Assembly: GCA_019775845.1 (NCBI GenBank)
Contig: JADQAV010000022.1
Location: forward strand, 696,830 to 760,829
DNA from: Myrmaecium sp. VS I D KN 1
Lineage: Eukaryota > Ascomycota > Dothideomycetes > Valsariales > Valsariaceae
Direction of reading: 5' to 3'
DNA length: 64,000 bases
Both the position numbers and the translations under genes were made by a program. Of this stretch, positions 1-12,306 are shown piece by piece. The notes below the pieces were generated by a model. That model was not told the DNA's origin. It searched no databases and saw only the letters and a list, made by a program, of their open reading frames with translations. The first letter of the stretch is position 1. Every line of letters begins with the position of its first letter.

Positions 1-405
1 GGTGTTCTTTGGAAAAGAGATGAAGATTTCAAAGCATTGCAAAGAGTACGGACGTAGCGCGGGACGAAGCGGCAAACGATCGCCTTTTCTTCGGAAACCA
101 GACGTTCGAAAGTGTGTAGAAACGTCTCCGAGTGATGAGAAGTGTGTCGGAGAGCGTCTACGCCGACACAATACCCCCGATACAAGGAGGATGACTATTC
201 TCCAGCGTGCGGTGTAGCCGACCAGAAAGAAGGATGATCTGAGACGCAGGCCAAGTTTTCGGTTCGCGGCAAAAGGCTGTGCATCGTGTTATGGAATATG
301 AATATTTAATTTCTTGCATCACGGTCCTCACGCAGCCGCGAGTGAGCGCCTGTCAAACTTGGCGCTGTGAGATTTCGAGGCTTCAATGCCAATCCAGCGA
401 CTATC
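1..405. other. Intergenic, 3' of the Rtp1 gene
   Basis: No supported gene. The short open frames here have no recognisable family and no coding-like codon bias. The right part is presumably the 3' untranslated region of the leftward Rtp1-like gene. Confidence 0.5.
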
Positions 406-3400
406 CTACTCAACCTCTTCAATCAATAGCCTCCGACTTTCCTTCTCCCCACCGTCCGCATTAACATTGACAGTCAAGCCCCTGATGTTCCCTTCTAGAC
501 CAAACTTCGGTTGCTCCACTGCACCGACAACTCTTCCGACCCTCCACATCTGCCACTCTTCCAAGAACACGCCAACATGGCCCTTGACGATCGGGTCCTC
601 TTCCACATCCCTCACCCACTCCACCACCCTGCTCACCTCACCCCACTCGATCACCTTGCCTATCTCCTCGAGCACCCGCTTGTCGCTCGCCGCCGAGGAG
701 CCGGTCAATCCCTCCAGTCCCCTCACCAGCCCGACCAACACCAGCACTGCCGCCCGCCGCAAAAGCGTCTTATGTTCTTCCCGTTCCAACGCAAGTATCG
801 CGAGCACCATTCGCACCGCCTCTGCCGCAGTCGCGGCCTCCACCGCCGGTAATCTCGTTTCCACCCCTTGCGCTAACACCGCCACCGCAGAGGCGCGCAC
901 CCTCACGTCCTCCTCTACGCCCGTCTCTGTCCAGCCCTCCCAAATCCGCTGCAGCGTCTCCTGATCGAGCCGCTGTCGCTCGCTCGTGACGTCCTCCTGT
1001 TCCAACTCCCGCCGGTGCCGCTCCAGCACGTCTTCCACCTCCGCAGGCACCTCGCCGCCCCACGCCTGCCTCGCTTCCTCCCTCTTTCTCTCCGCCTCGC
1101 GCTCGGCCTGCTTGAGCCGCTCCTCCTTCGCCGCCAGCGTCGCCCGTCGCTCGCCCCGGCGCCCGGCCACCGCCAGCGCAGCGCCGACGATCCGGGACAC
1201 CGCCGCCCGCTCCTCGCTGCCGAGGCGGACCTCCGGCTCGAGTGCCTTGCACAGCGCCTCGCCCACGCGGAGACGGAAGTCCACGCCCTCCTCGCCCTTG
1301 CCCGCCGTCCGCTCCTCCGCGTCTTGGAAGGCGTCGGCGACCAGCCGGGCTACAAGCCGAGGAGCGAGGGGGAAGAGAGCGGCGAGGGTGGCGACGCCTG
1401 CGGTGTGCACGTACGACTCGCTTTCGTGGAGGGAGGCGAGGAGGAGGGTCGTGAGAGTGGGTATATCGGTTCCGAGCTCGGACGAGGGATCGCTTTTGGT
1501 GGTGGTCAGGAGACGCTTCAAGGCTTGCAGGGCGGAGACACGCGTGGGCGGATCGGGTGATCGGAGATCCTCCATTAGAGGTTGGATTAATGAGGCAGTT
1601 GAGGACGCGGTGGTGGAGAGGCCCGGGGAGGAGGTAGATGATTTTCCCGTAGGACGGAGGAGGGAGAGCAATTGAGTTGCGGGGCCGCGGAGGGCAGTGG
1701 GGAGGTCCGAAGTGGTAGATAGGTAGGTAAGCGAAGGGAGGAGGCTGGACAAGTCGACGGGGGTTTTGCTCTTGGGAGGGGTGGTGGAGCTTTCCGAAGT
1801 TACAAGAGCAGATAGCAGACTCAGTGCCATAGCTACGAGATCTTCCGCGTCGGTATCGCTGAAGTTGTTGTCGTCGTTGTTGGAGAGGCTGTCTTGCTGG
1901 ACGATGCCTTGAAGACTGGAGTAGGTAGGCTTTCCCTTCTGCGAGGCTTTTCGTTTCTGGCGAACCTTATCCTTTTCAATGAATTCTTCCAGAATTTGAC
2001 CGACAAGCTCAATTATATGACTTTGTTGACTCTCTAACTGACTCCTGAACTTCTGTGCCATCTCCTGTGCCAACTTCGCGTTGACAAGACCGTGAAACGG
2101 ATCCGGCTCCTGTGGGAGAATATCAAGACGTCTACTTCCCACTTCGCTATTGTGAGGTAGAAGCCAACGTCTTGTTGTGTTCAAGAATATTTTTACGATG
2201 GTAGCGTCATCCACCTCTCCTGCAGCAAGAAGGTCCTCGAACAGAGCCACTCTATCGTTGACAGAGGTCATCCGCTGCAGGAGTTGGTCGAGGCTGGCAT
2301 CATCCTCGATCCTTCCGCGACTTCGAATCTCAATGCCACCTTCACTTCCTGGTCCGAAGGTCCATGACGGTGGTCCATCGAAGAGGATATTCTGTGCCAG
2401 GACATCGATCTGGGCGGCATCGGCAGAGAATTTGAGGAATCTTTGTAATAGGTCAAGCGGCACATCACTCCACATCCGAGTAGCCTTCCGAGTGGACTGG
2501 GCGTAGGTGAGCAGACCCCAAACTGCAGTGAGAATGGGGCTCATTAGTCTCTTGGTAAGGCCAGGATTGGGATGATGGACGACCAATTTGAAAAGCCGTG
2601 TCAGAGCCAAGGAGAGTTCCTTCTCCGGGATGATCACAGTACCAGGCGGACGTTTCTCAATATCCTGCAGAGGATTCAAGCTGGGATTGACATTGAACAA
2701 GAGGGGTTCTGCAAACAGTGTCCATCCGATTTGGCCACGACCACCAGTCGACCTACGACCGAGGATTCCACCACCAATGATATGGCTGGCGGCTTGACTA
2801 AGCTCTTCACCTGCCTCGCCGTCAAGCAAGCTTAAGAGCTGCGGTGCTAATCCAGAGAACCAGTGCTCGGCGGTTGTCACGCTCGGTACAGAGGACAACA
2901 GCCGAGTCACCTGGTCGACTGCGTCCAGAGTGACGGGGAGTCCTCCTTGTGGGCCGCTCCCTCCCGGCAGGTCCGATGGTGGGCGATGTGATGCTGCGAC
3001 AAATTCAATCACCTGGCGAACGCCAAGTGGGCGGAGAGGAAGTAATGCGTGACGACTAGAGAGCTCGAGACGTAGCCAAGGAGGGAGTTGCTGGCGGAGG
3101 TAAGGGGTTACGATGGAAAGGATGCGGGAAGTAGGTAGACTATGGGTGGGCCCATAGTGTTAGACTGAAGCAATCGATTGAAGAATAAACGCGTGATATT
3201 GACTGCATACCTATCGAACAGCTGCTGGAAATGAGGTTTGAACTCAACGCGGACGTCTTCGGGGACTGTGGGACTGAAAGCAAGTTCTGAAATACCGGAG
3301 ATGATGTCCGGTAGGCCTCTCTGACTAATAATGGGTTCTATACCGTCGCCTTTTACTTTTATGATGCCTAGCAGGATGTCGATGGCTTCCTTGAGTAATT

Positions 3401-3842
3401 GCACGTCCCTTCCAGGCGCGTCGGCGGCAGCGGGTGTGAGCACGCTCCTCGGACGAGCAGGATACTCAACACCAGGAGACAGCGACGGCAGGATAGCTTG
3501 CAAGCAAATCAAATCCAGCAGCCCGTACACCGTTGCCATGAGCCTGCCATCGTACGCATCTCGCCTGCCTGTGGCGGCGTCTTCGGCTTTCTGAGCATCG
3601 TGAAGATGTTGCAGGTGTCGCAACGCTTCCTTGACCAGTACGGTCCTCCGATCCGTTGCGCTTGGACCTTCTTGTTGCTCATATCCACACTCAAGGATCT
3701 CACCAATGGTCTTCCTACGAGGGCCTTCAGTCGGATCGGATGGGATATCGGACTGACTTCGATCCTGCGAGCTGGAAGCAGCGGAACTGCGGTCCAGCGC
3801 GGGCGAGATGAACGCAAAAGCATCCCGGAAGGCGTCAGCCAT
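406..3842 (-). CDS. RTP1: Rtp1/Tango6-like RNA polymerase II assembly and nuclear import factor
   Basis: HEAT-like alpha-solenoid protein of the Rtp1/Tango6 family, which in yeast helps assembly and nuclear import of RNA polymerase II. Two exons: 3842-3211 and 3139-406, giving 1121 residues. The 71-bp intron (3140-3210) has a GTATGC donor, a CTAAC branch site and a TAG acceptor; splicing restores the frame across FDSLPTSRILSIVTP. Without it, both flanking frames hit stops. Family hallmarks are the N-terminal solenoid, the block around residue 735 (LMEDLRSPDPPTRVSALQAL, matching the Rtp1 C1 region) and a conserved C-terminal helical region around residues 1040-1100 (Rtp1 C2 region). An acidic stretch (DDNNFSDTDAED) lies near residue 640. 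It stands alone; its promoter faces the long gene-poor stretch to the right. Family assignment is from remembered motifs, so moderately sure of function and quite sure of the gene model. Confidence 0.82.
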
Positions 3843-6800
3843 CCCTATGTTAGCAAATAGGACGTGTGACTGGGACTCGTAGCTTCACGTCGCTTTCTCC
3901 TTCACCGTCACTTCACCTTCGCTGTTCATACGGAGGACCTCTGGTTACGGGTGCGGAATGTCGAATTCGAGCCTGTGACGGACGCCAAGACCTCGCGTCA
4001 CGGGAGCGCGTGCAGCCAAGCTTGTCGCGTCCCCCAGCCATAAAGCTTCCGCTGCCTCTTCCTTTCTTCTTCTTTCTCCCACCACCCAACATCGACGACA
4101 CCACCAGCCGCTCTCTCGCAAAGCTCGCTATGCGACTTCCACCGCGATCATGTTCGACCTCAATACCTGACTTCCAATCGCAGTTCCTCCTTTGCCGACG
4201 CCTAAAGTCGCGCGTCGACCGTGACAGCTTCGCAGCGCCCTTCCGCCCGCTTTCTCAACTACAAACCTCACGCACCCCGCCCCCCCAGCAGCTTCCCGAG
4301 TCTCGCTCTCTTGCTTCACGGCAAGTCCACTTAACTGCGGCCCCGCGCATATCCTCATCGACGGTCCTCAGTACCACATTCGGGCCTCACAGTACGGCTT
4401 CCCAATGAATGGCTCGGCTGACTCCGTCCGGTGCTGCAGCCCTCACGGGTTGTTGACAGGAACGCATGGGGAGAGTGGGCTCGGAACTTAACCCTAGCCA
4501 GTTATCGGTAGTCCGTGTGCGTTTTTCGCCTCGGACGCAGCAGCGCGATCATGTCGCCGGCCTCATCGACTAGTCACCCGAACGCCCTGCTTGAACCTCC
4601 GGCTGCAAAGTTGGAAGGGGACGGTTGCGGTGCGAGGGTGACCAAAGAGAGTGTCCGACGTCCGGTTCTATAATTGTGCTCTCATGGGCCGCAGTGGGTA
4701 AGACCCTCAAGTGAGGGCGCCCGTCGATTGCACATCCGGGCAACAGACTCTGGTCATCACGGACAGCTGTCGAGACTACACCGTCGTGACCACTGGCGGG
4801 AGGAGAGATGGGTGGGAAGTGCCGGACACCTCCCCGTGGGGATCGTCTTTGGGATCTTCACAAAACGTCAGGCTCAGCTAAGCGTCATTGATTGCGGTGT
4901 TGTTCGCAACGCCGGTATGCACCAGGGCTTCGAGGTCTGGCAAGTTTTCTTTGCTAAGCACCTTTGGTGGTGTCTATCTCATCCGCTGTCTGAACTGGCA
5001 GATACTTTTGGACGAACGGAAGTTTGAGCGCGTTCTTAGACCTGAAATACGGTAGACAAACACACAGACTGCTTTCCCCTCTGTTACCCTCATCTTTGCT
5101 CAGGAGATCAACTCGTCGGAATCATACCATCTTGGCATGTAGCGAGGTGTTCTGAGCTCACATGCAGAGGCCAGAGGGATTGCACGTCACTATTGTCGGT
5201 TCGCCACGCTCCAGTTCTGATGTTCTGAAGGAAGTTCTGTCCAGCTCTGTTCAAGATTGCAGTATAGGGCATTGAGACCTCCCGGACACCTCGACCCGCC
5301 TCTCCTTAGGTCCCGCACACCGGTACGCAAGTAACATCACCATCAGCAACCTTGACTGTGTCAGCCGTTCCTGCCGTCCGAAGACGTCCCGAGCAATACT
5401 TCTCCAACCCGTGCGCGACAAGCTTTCAACGGCGAATCCGTACCACCCGTCTCTACCCTCTTGCTTCACGACCTCAAGTCCGCAGCCTTTGCCACCGGCT
5501 GCTTTGAGCAGCCACGGCAATGTTCAAGCCCCGACTTGTATGTCCGACCAGTCGCGTTAACCGCCTCGCCGCAAGTCCTAGCTTGCGGAGTATCGAGCGC
5601 GGGCGCCGAATCAACCTCAGCCAGCGCAGCTTTCCATGATTGGCTCGCAGCGGGCGTTTCCCTCTGCTCTGCGGAGGCAGGGGACGGTTCTTTTCTCGAT
5701 GTACTTTGTCCGTCCCGCCCGCTACGAATCTGACCTCTGCAAAGAGGGATGTTCTAGTTGGAGCAAACGCTCTTGTCGTCGGTTGGACTGCCTTGAAAAA
5801 GGGAAGCCAACATGGACGGCGAGAGAAACATAAGACGTCCAAGGGGGTAGTGCTAAAACCTACGGAGAGAGTGCGGTGGTGGGATCCGCTGTCGGAGCTG
5901 CGCCCACGGTTCGCTCCCGCGCGACTTGGCCGAGAAGGGCGACTGTCCGATTTGACGAGACGGATTTGTGGGGATGACGGCTTCGATCGCCTTCGGTGTA
6001 AGTATCTCGCGCGAGTGATGCGGGAGGCTCGCAGCGGTTCCTCCTCTTTTCGTCTTTCCTTCCTAACCATCTCGCGGACGTCGCCTTGCTGGCTCCGGAT
6101 CTTCCTTCCCGCACGGATTCATATCTTCCTGTAACCTGTCATTCTCATCTTTTGTACGGCTGATGCTTCTTCTCCCGGGCTGAGCCGACCCCGTGCCTCA
6201 CGCTCGGCTTCCGACGTGCGAGCTCTGTCCGATCTCGGGGGCTGATGAGCGGGACCTCTCTCGTGTGAGGCTCAAGGCTGCGGCCTGTCTGCTCTCGGTA
6301 TCCTTGGTGGGACGGGCATCCGCGCTGTGGACGGCTGAGTGGCACGGGCCTGTTGGCAAAGAAGCTTGCGCGCAGTTGGAGCTGGGCGATTGGGTGAACG
6401 AGGATATGGTCTGGGAAGGATGGGAGAAGGCAGGGCGGTGGCTACGGATGGGACTTGGAGGGAGCGAAGGGGAGATGGTGGGCCGTTGGTGTTGGGTCGA
6501 CTGGGAGGGAACCGCCGCTGTTCTTCCCTTGGAGAATGGCGGCGGAGGGGGGCCTTTTTTTAGATAAGTGTCCCACTGCACCTGGAAGTATCCGGCTAAC
6601 CTACGTCTAGGGGGTGAGAAGGGAATGGGAACGTGGGCCATCCAGGGAGATGCGGAGAGCGGAGCGAACAAGACATTGGGAGGCCGCATGACTATTCGTT
6701 AAGGAACAAACACGTACAAGATACTGTACTATTAGGCGACGTCAAGGATGCAGGCAGATAGCAAGGCAACCCAGCTCGAAGGAAATATTAGGATATCTCA

Positions 6801-7656
6801 GTTATATACAGATCAATTCATGCCGCCATCTTCCCGGATCAACATTCAAATGACATCCTCCACCTTCCTACCCTCTTCCATTCACACCTTTCCCCCTTGC
6901 AACAACTCTCTCCGCACCCTCCCGACACGATGACGCGACCTAGCAGATGCACTCTCCCTCTAGCCATCTCTTCATGTTTGACACTCCACCCCTTCCCGCC
7001 GTATTCTCTTCCCTCTCCCCTCCTTCACTAGACTTGCCGCGCCAACCGGTCAGGATATGCTTCTGATAACCGTATCTCGCTGCTGCTGGTGCTGATGTGT
7101 CTTGTTTTATTTGGGTAATGAAGAATTTGGTTTACAGATGTGATGGATCGGTACGGTGTAAGAGAAGAGAACGTGCTGTCATCGGCGAGGGGAAGCTCCC
7201 GTGGAAAGTGGAGATTGGCATTGAGACGAGGATGATTGTCTGTATCTCTGAGAAGGAGAATAATAGATTTGTTAAGATATGCTTCCTTAGTCTGTGTCTT
7301 CTGACGAGAGTGAACTGAACCTACGCCTTTTCTTTCGTTCCTCCGTCGTCCCATGATGTGGGCCGAGAAGGTATCATTGTATATAAAATGGATATAATAT
7401 TATATATTTATAATCTACATTCTGGCTTCACCACCTCGCCATAAGTTTTTCGAGATCAGTTTTCTTGCACGGCATAAAGCATGCTTAGATAAATTCACAG
7501 CGACTCTTCTCCGGCTCGCAAGACAATGAAATCCATCAATGACCAGCGTGGAAAGGACGTACGAGCGTTGAATGCCGATGCCAGAGAGTGAACACGCACG
7601 GGGCCACAGCGTAACTATGCATTTATAAACAGCACAAAATAAAAAGCGTTCAACAA
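3843..7656. other. Gene-poor stretch upstream of Rtp1
   Basis: About 3.8 kb with no supported protein gene. Open frames on both strands (for example 5474-6070 minus, 6198-6689 minus) are rich in Arg, Pro and Ser, lack family motifs and look like chance frames in GC-rich DNA. The left end must hold the Rtp1 promoter. An AT-rich patch (about 7380-7420) precedes the tRNA gene. An unrecognised lineage-specific gene or noncoding RNA cannot be excluded. Confidence 0.5.
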
Positions 7657-7758
7657 GCCCCGTTGGCACAATTGGTCAGCGCGTAAGACTTTTACGGAGC
7701 CTTTCCCGGGTTCCAGGAAGAGATCTTAAGGTTGGGAGTTCGAGCCTCCCACGGGGCG
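7657..7758 (+). tRNA. tRNA-Lys(UUU) with intron
   Basis: Cloverleaf readable by eye. The acceptor stem GCCCCGT (7657-7663) pairs with ACGGGGC (7751-7757), followed by discriminator G. The anticodon stem TAAGA (7684-7688) pairs with TCTTA (7724-7728). The loop CTTTTA gives anticodon TTT at 7691-7693, so it decodes AAA lysine. The T arm is GGGAG-TTCGAGC-CTCCC. A 28-bp intron (7695-7722) sits one base 3' of the anticodon, the standard eukaryotic position; tRNA-Lys(UUU) also carries an intron in budding yeast. The D stem has one mismatch. A T-rich tract just downstream (from about 7763) fits an RNA polymerase III terminator. Confidence 0.9.
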
Positions 7759-8197
7759 CGTTTCCTTTTGGTTTTTCTTTTTTTGTAGTTTCTTGGGGGT
7801 CTGTGGGTGCGGTCCGGTCGCAGTGGGGCCTTGTCATCCCTCAGCATCGCTGCAAGGGGGAAAAGGGCGCGGAATTCCTACTCTCCGCTCTCAAGTGCGA
7901 CTCGAGCAATCTCTCTCTTTTTTCTTTTGATACGATAGCTGCATGTATGCAATGCAATGTGGATGGTCACAACCTCAATGCGTCAGATATGTAGCATCCC
8001 AAGGCAAAGGACGCGCAAGGCTGCCGCCTAGGATCTAATATTAGAAGATCTCGGGCTCACAGTTATTCCACGATCCGTGATATCATCGCCGCCGGGGCGG
8101 TCAGGGCGGGTACGGTTGTAAATCCCCTTGAGCTCCTCCGCCGGAGCAGCGAATTTCCCACCAACCGCCTCAACCTTCTCCCAACGAATCCACAGGG
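7759..8197. other. Intergenic: tRNA terminator and Env9-like promoter
   Basis: Begins with several T runs that can end polymerase III transcription of the tRNA. The rest is presumably the promoter and leader of the SDR gene starting at 8198. No other feature recognised. Confidence 0.5.
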
Positions 8198-9640
8198 ATG
8201 GCTGTGTACATCCTCGTGGAAGGCCTCTTCGAGGGCTTCTCCAAGATCGCATGGGTCTTCACCATCCTCAAGGTCGTGCCATGGATCGGCCTCCTGTGGC
8301 TGCTGAAGCGCTACTTCAGCGGAGCGATTAATCTGTCGGAGCGCAACATGCACTCTAAGGTCGTGATGATGACGGTACGTGGCGCCTTCAATCCTTCCCA
8401 TCTTTTTCTCTAGTATTTGTCTGACTTGGATATTCTCTAGGGCGGGACCTCAGGGATCGGAGCTGAGGTTGCGCGCGGCCTTGCGTCTCGCGGCGCCCAG
8501 CTGGTGCTCCTGACCCAGCACGAGCTGTTCGACCCGTTCCTGCAAGAGTACATCATGGACCTGCGGGAAGCGACGAACAACGAGCTCATCACGGCCGAGC
8601 AAGTCGACCTGTCCTCCCTGCACAGCATCCGGGTGTTCGCGACGAAGTGGGTGGACAACGCGCCGCCGCGGCGGCTGGACATGATCATCCTGTGCGGCAA
8701 CACGCTCACGCCGCCCGGCGGCGCTATAACCTCGACCGAGGACGGGCTGGAGTCGAACTGGGGGGTCAACTACGTCGCCAACTTCCACCTGCTCAGCATC
8801 CTCTCGCCCGCCCTGCGCGCCCAGCCGCCCGACCGCGACGTCCGCGTCATCTTCGGCACCTGCAGCTCCTACATGGGCGGCGTCCTGCCGGACTTCGATC
8901 CGTCCACTGACAAGACGGTCGATGAGAAAGGCAGCGGCAGCGGCAGCAGCAAGACCAACAGCAAAGGCAAGGACAAGGACAAGAAGAAGAGCGCGGGCAA
9001 GCAGGCCAGCGCCAGCACCGGCCGCCGAACAGAAACCCTCCACTTCTCGCCATCGCAGGTGTACGCGACTTCAAAGCTCGCGCTGATGGTCTTCGCGCGG
9101 GCCTTCCAGAAGCACCTGGCAGCCTACGACCGGCCGGACAAGCAGCCGATGAACGCGCGGGTGATCCTGGTGGACCCAGGCTTCTCGCGGACGCCGGGGA
9201 TGCGGCGCTACCTGACCCGGGGCAGCCTCCTCGGCCTGCTCCTCTACCTCCTCACCTGGCCGCTCTGGTGGCTGCTGCTCAAGGGGCCCGAGCACGGCGC
9301 CCAGACCTTCCTGCACGCCGCCATGGAGGCCCGCTACGGCCGCGGTGATGGCGGCTGGCTCCTGAAGGAGTGTCGCGAGGTCGCGATCAATCGCCCGGAG
9401 GTCACGGATGAGGGTGTGCAGAAGCAGCTGTGGGAGGCGAGCGAGCGGACGATTCAGCAGCTGGAGAAGGAGGGCGCGCTGCGGCGGGCGAGGGAGAAGA
9501 AGGAGCGGGAGGAGCGCGAGAAGAGGGAGAAGAAGGAGAAGGAGAGTCAGGCGGCGGAGAAGGAGAAGGGAGGGGAGGAGCGGAAGGATGGCTCGTCGCG
9601 GCGGACGCGGAAGGCGGCTGCGGCGCAAAAGGCTGCGTAA
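8198..9640 (+). CDS. Env9-like membrane-anchored short-chain dehydrogenase
   Basis: NAD(P)-dependent oxidoreductase of the SDR superfamily, closest by layout to yeast Env9 (lipid-droplet or vacuole-linked) and retinol-dehydrogenase-like enzymes. Two exons, 8198-8374 and 8441-9640, joined over a 66-bp intron (GTACGT donor, CTGAC branch, TAG acceptor), giving 458 residues. A hydrophobic N-terminal segment (about residues 17-37) likely anchors it. The cofactor motif TGGTSGIG (59-66) is split exactly by the intron, so the join is secure. The catalytic YATSK is at 267-271. A second hydrophobic segment lies near 315-335 and the last 70 residues are Lys/Glu/Arg-rich. Unusual: a low-complexity Lys/Ser/Gly insertion (about 219-252) sits just before the catalytic Tyr. 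The substrate is not predictable. Confidence 0.85.
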
Positions 9641-10176
9641 GTGGATGGGTGTTGTTGTATATATGTATCTTTGCATGACACGCCTGTAGAAAAAGTACTG
9701 CATATAGATAAACTATAATTGATTGTCAGGAATGGATCGCTCGGACCGTTACTGAATTTTCACGCTGTTCAGTTGCGCGAGGTCATCGTGACTTTTCATT
9801 TTCATCTTCTGTCTTCCCCTTCTGAAATGCGAACGACTTTCACACCACCCCCGAGAACGAACAATCTTCTTCACGTGAAAGATAGAGCGGATCCCTCATT
9901 TCTCCTTCTCCTATCGATTGAAAAGATACGGCAAATCCTCCCTTAACAACATGACTTTCCATGTGTACACCCATCTCAGTGGAACCCATTCACGATTCAT
10001 CTTTCCGGCCAGAGCTAAAAGAAAAGAAAGAGGGTTATCTTCCGATGTGCATCACAAAAAACGGAACAAGAAAAGAAGGTCGTAAACGAGCGAGCAGCAG
10101 CCGTATATTATAATCATGATAAAACATCGACAAAAACGGTCGGAAGAATAAGTAGAGAGGAAGTACGCAAGTCGAC
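9641..10176. other. Convergent intergenic between the SDR and SRP receptor genes
   Basis: Should hold the 3' untranslated regions of both flanking genes. AT-rich patches at about 9655-9725 and 10100-10150 fit 3'-end processing regions. Nothing else recognised. Confidence 0.5.
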
Positions 10177-12306
10177 CTAGCTCATCAGCAACCGCGTCGC
10201 CCAACCAACATTCAACGTCCGCAAATCACCATAATGCTGGCCGGTCCCCAAAAAGACGACCGGGATGCCGGTGGCATGGACCATGCTGACGAGGGTGCCA
10301 ACCATGTCGCCCACGGTGTCGCACTTGGAGATGATGAAGCCGTCGAGGCGGCGGCCGGCGCCGAAGGCGGCGTTGAAGTTGCGGGCCTGGGCGACCGAGT
10401 CGGTGCCCACGAGGGCCTCGCCGACCATGAGGATCTTGTCCGGCGCGGCCAGGCGGGCGAAGTTCTCGAGCGACGACATGAGCCGCTTGTCGTTGTGGCG
10501 GCGGCCGGCCGTGTCGATGAGCACGACGTCGTAGCCGTCCGCGCCGGCGAGGGCGACGGCGTCCCGCGCGATCACCGCCGGGTCCTTCGCGTACCCCTTC
10601 TCGTACAGCGCGACCTCGCCGCCCTCGCGCTTGCTGAGCTCCTGCAGGTTCTGCACGTGCACCCGCAGCTGCTCGACCGCGCCGGACCGGAAGGTGTCCG
10701 CCGCGACGACCAGGACTCGATAGCGGTTTTGGAGGAGGAAAAAGCAGATCTTGCTCAGGTTGGTCGACTTGCCCACGCCGTTAACGCCCACGATGGAGAG
10801 GACGTAGGGTCGGGGTTTGCGGTTCGAAAGGCTCGAGGGCGCGGTGACCGATTGGATCTCCCGAAGGAGGTCGAGAGAGGAAGTCGGGGTGAGGATCTTG
10901 CGGAGCGCGGATTCCATCGCCTCTTGGATCGTCTTCTCCACGCTCGTGAAGTTTTTCGTTTTCATCCCGACCAATTCACGCTCCACGCTCTCGCAAAGTC
11001 GGACGGCCGCCTCCCGTGCGACGTTCTTCCTCAGCAGATGCTCTTCCATTCCCTTCAACGGTTTCTCCAGATCCTCCTTCGTCAGGGTCTTGCCTCCGAC
11101 GACGTTTCGGAACAGCCCGCTTATAGCACCCAACCCGGATCCTACAAGCCCCGTCCTCGCCTTGCTATCCTCTGTAGACTGTGTTGAATTCAGGATCTCG
11201 TCCATCTCCTCATCTAGGTCCTTTAGAACGAATTCGCCCTTGCCCGTCCTCTTTCCCCATGACTCCTCGTTGATCTGCTCCACAGCGGGTGCAGGCGCCG
11301 CACCGTTAGAGTCTGCTATCTCCGAGTAGTCCAGTGTGCTGTTGTCGCCCTCCTCTTCCGCACCAAACTCTCCCCATACCCTGTTCTTCTTCGCCGATCC
11401 CTTCGTGCGTGTCTGCCGTGCTGGCGATTCGTCGCCAGAAGAAGCCGGCGCAGAAGAAATGTCTGCCTTAGCCTTCCTTGCCCGCCGGGAGAGTTTACTT
11501 CCGGGGACACTGCCTTTGGCGGTGACCAGGTGGTTCACGGCGGGTGATGTGGGTCGGGAGGTACTCGGAGTGCCGATCGGAGATGCGCCGGCGGACGTAG
11601 GGGTTTGATTTGCTGGTTTCTGAACTGTACAGTGTCTCCCGTTAGTTTTATGTCCTCTGGTGTCCCGCTTCTCATCCTGGGCCGTACCTTTTAACAACCC
11701 CGGCATAGGAGGCGCGCGCTCGCCCGCCTTATCTGTCCCGGAGCTGGAGGGAGGAGTGAGTTGCACCTCGTTGGAAGGCTTCGCCGGAGTGACGGGGGTA
11801 GCGTCGGCCCTGGGTTCCCACTCTTGGATCTGTCGGTTGAAGTAGTCGTCGAAGGGATACTCCTTGACCACGGCGGCCTTCTTGCTGAGAGTCTCGCCGT
11901 ATAAGCCGATGAACAGTGCTCGCACATTGTCCAGCAGCTTGTCGATCCATGCGAGGTGGACGAGAGATTGGTACACTGCCTAGATTTCCCGCCCAGTCAA
12001 CAATATGTTCGTCCTAAATATGCCCCTCCGCAATGGAAATTCCGCGAGTCTTCCCGAAATAAAAATCCGAGGACGTACCACGAAGATCAAGCCAAAGTCC
12101 TTGGCGGTGGTATATTTCAGCGTGTATCCATCCTTCTTGTACGTCGGCTTCTGCGCGGCCGAGGTGTCCTCCCTCCCGCTCGACTTGCGCTCCTCGATGA
12201 AGACATCGCGGATCAGGCTGTTGATGACGTTGGGGTTGACGGGCGCATACGACTTGGACCAGAGGACGACGCCGGAGGAGGAGATGATCTCGAAGGTGTC
12301 CAACAT
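10177..12306 (-). CDS. SRP101: Signal recognition particle receptor subunit alpha (SR-alpha)
   Basis: SRP-type GTPase that docks the SRP-ribosome complex at the ER membrane. Three exons, 12306-12079, 11979-11688 and 11624-10177, give 655 residues. Intron 1 (99 bp) has a GTACGT donor and rejoins as LIFV-AVYQSLVHL. Intron 2 (63 bp, an exact multiple of three) has a GTACGG donor, a CTAAC branch and a CAG acceptor. The N-terminal longin-like SRX domain (about 1-150) binds SR-beta; it is followed by a long charged linker and then the NG domain. GTPase motifs: GVNGVGKST (453-461), DTFRSGA (483-489), DTAGR (544-548), SKCD (606-609, as in yeast Srp101) and GTGQ (633-636). It is divergent from YIF1. 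Because intron 2 is in frame, retention would add 21 residues in the linker without a stop. Confidence 0.96.

Noticed and set aside
770-1675. Long overlapping frames opposite and across the Rtp1 gene
   Set aside because: Shadows produced by GC-rich codons of the real gene; Arg/Ser/Pro-rich, no motifs.
3866-4408. 180-codon frame divergent from Rtp1
   Set aside because: Ser/Pro/Arg-rich, no domain, mixed third-base use; most likely promoter DNA.
4488-4500. TAACCCTA resembling a telomerase RNA template
   Set aside because: An 8-base permutation of the telomere repeat is expected several times by chance in 64 kb; a similar one occurs near 17332, and no telomerase RNA structure was seen.
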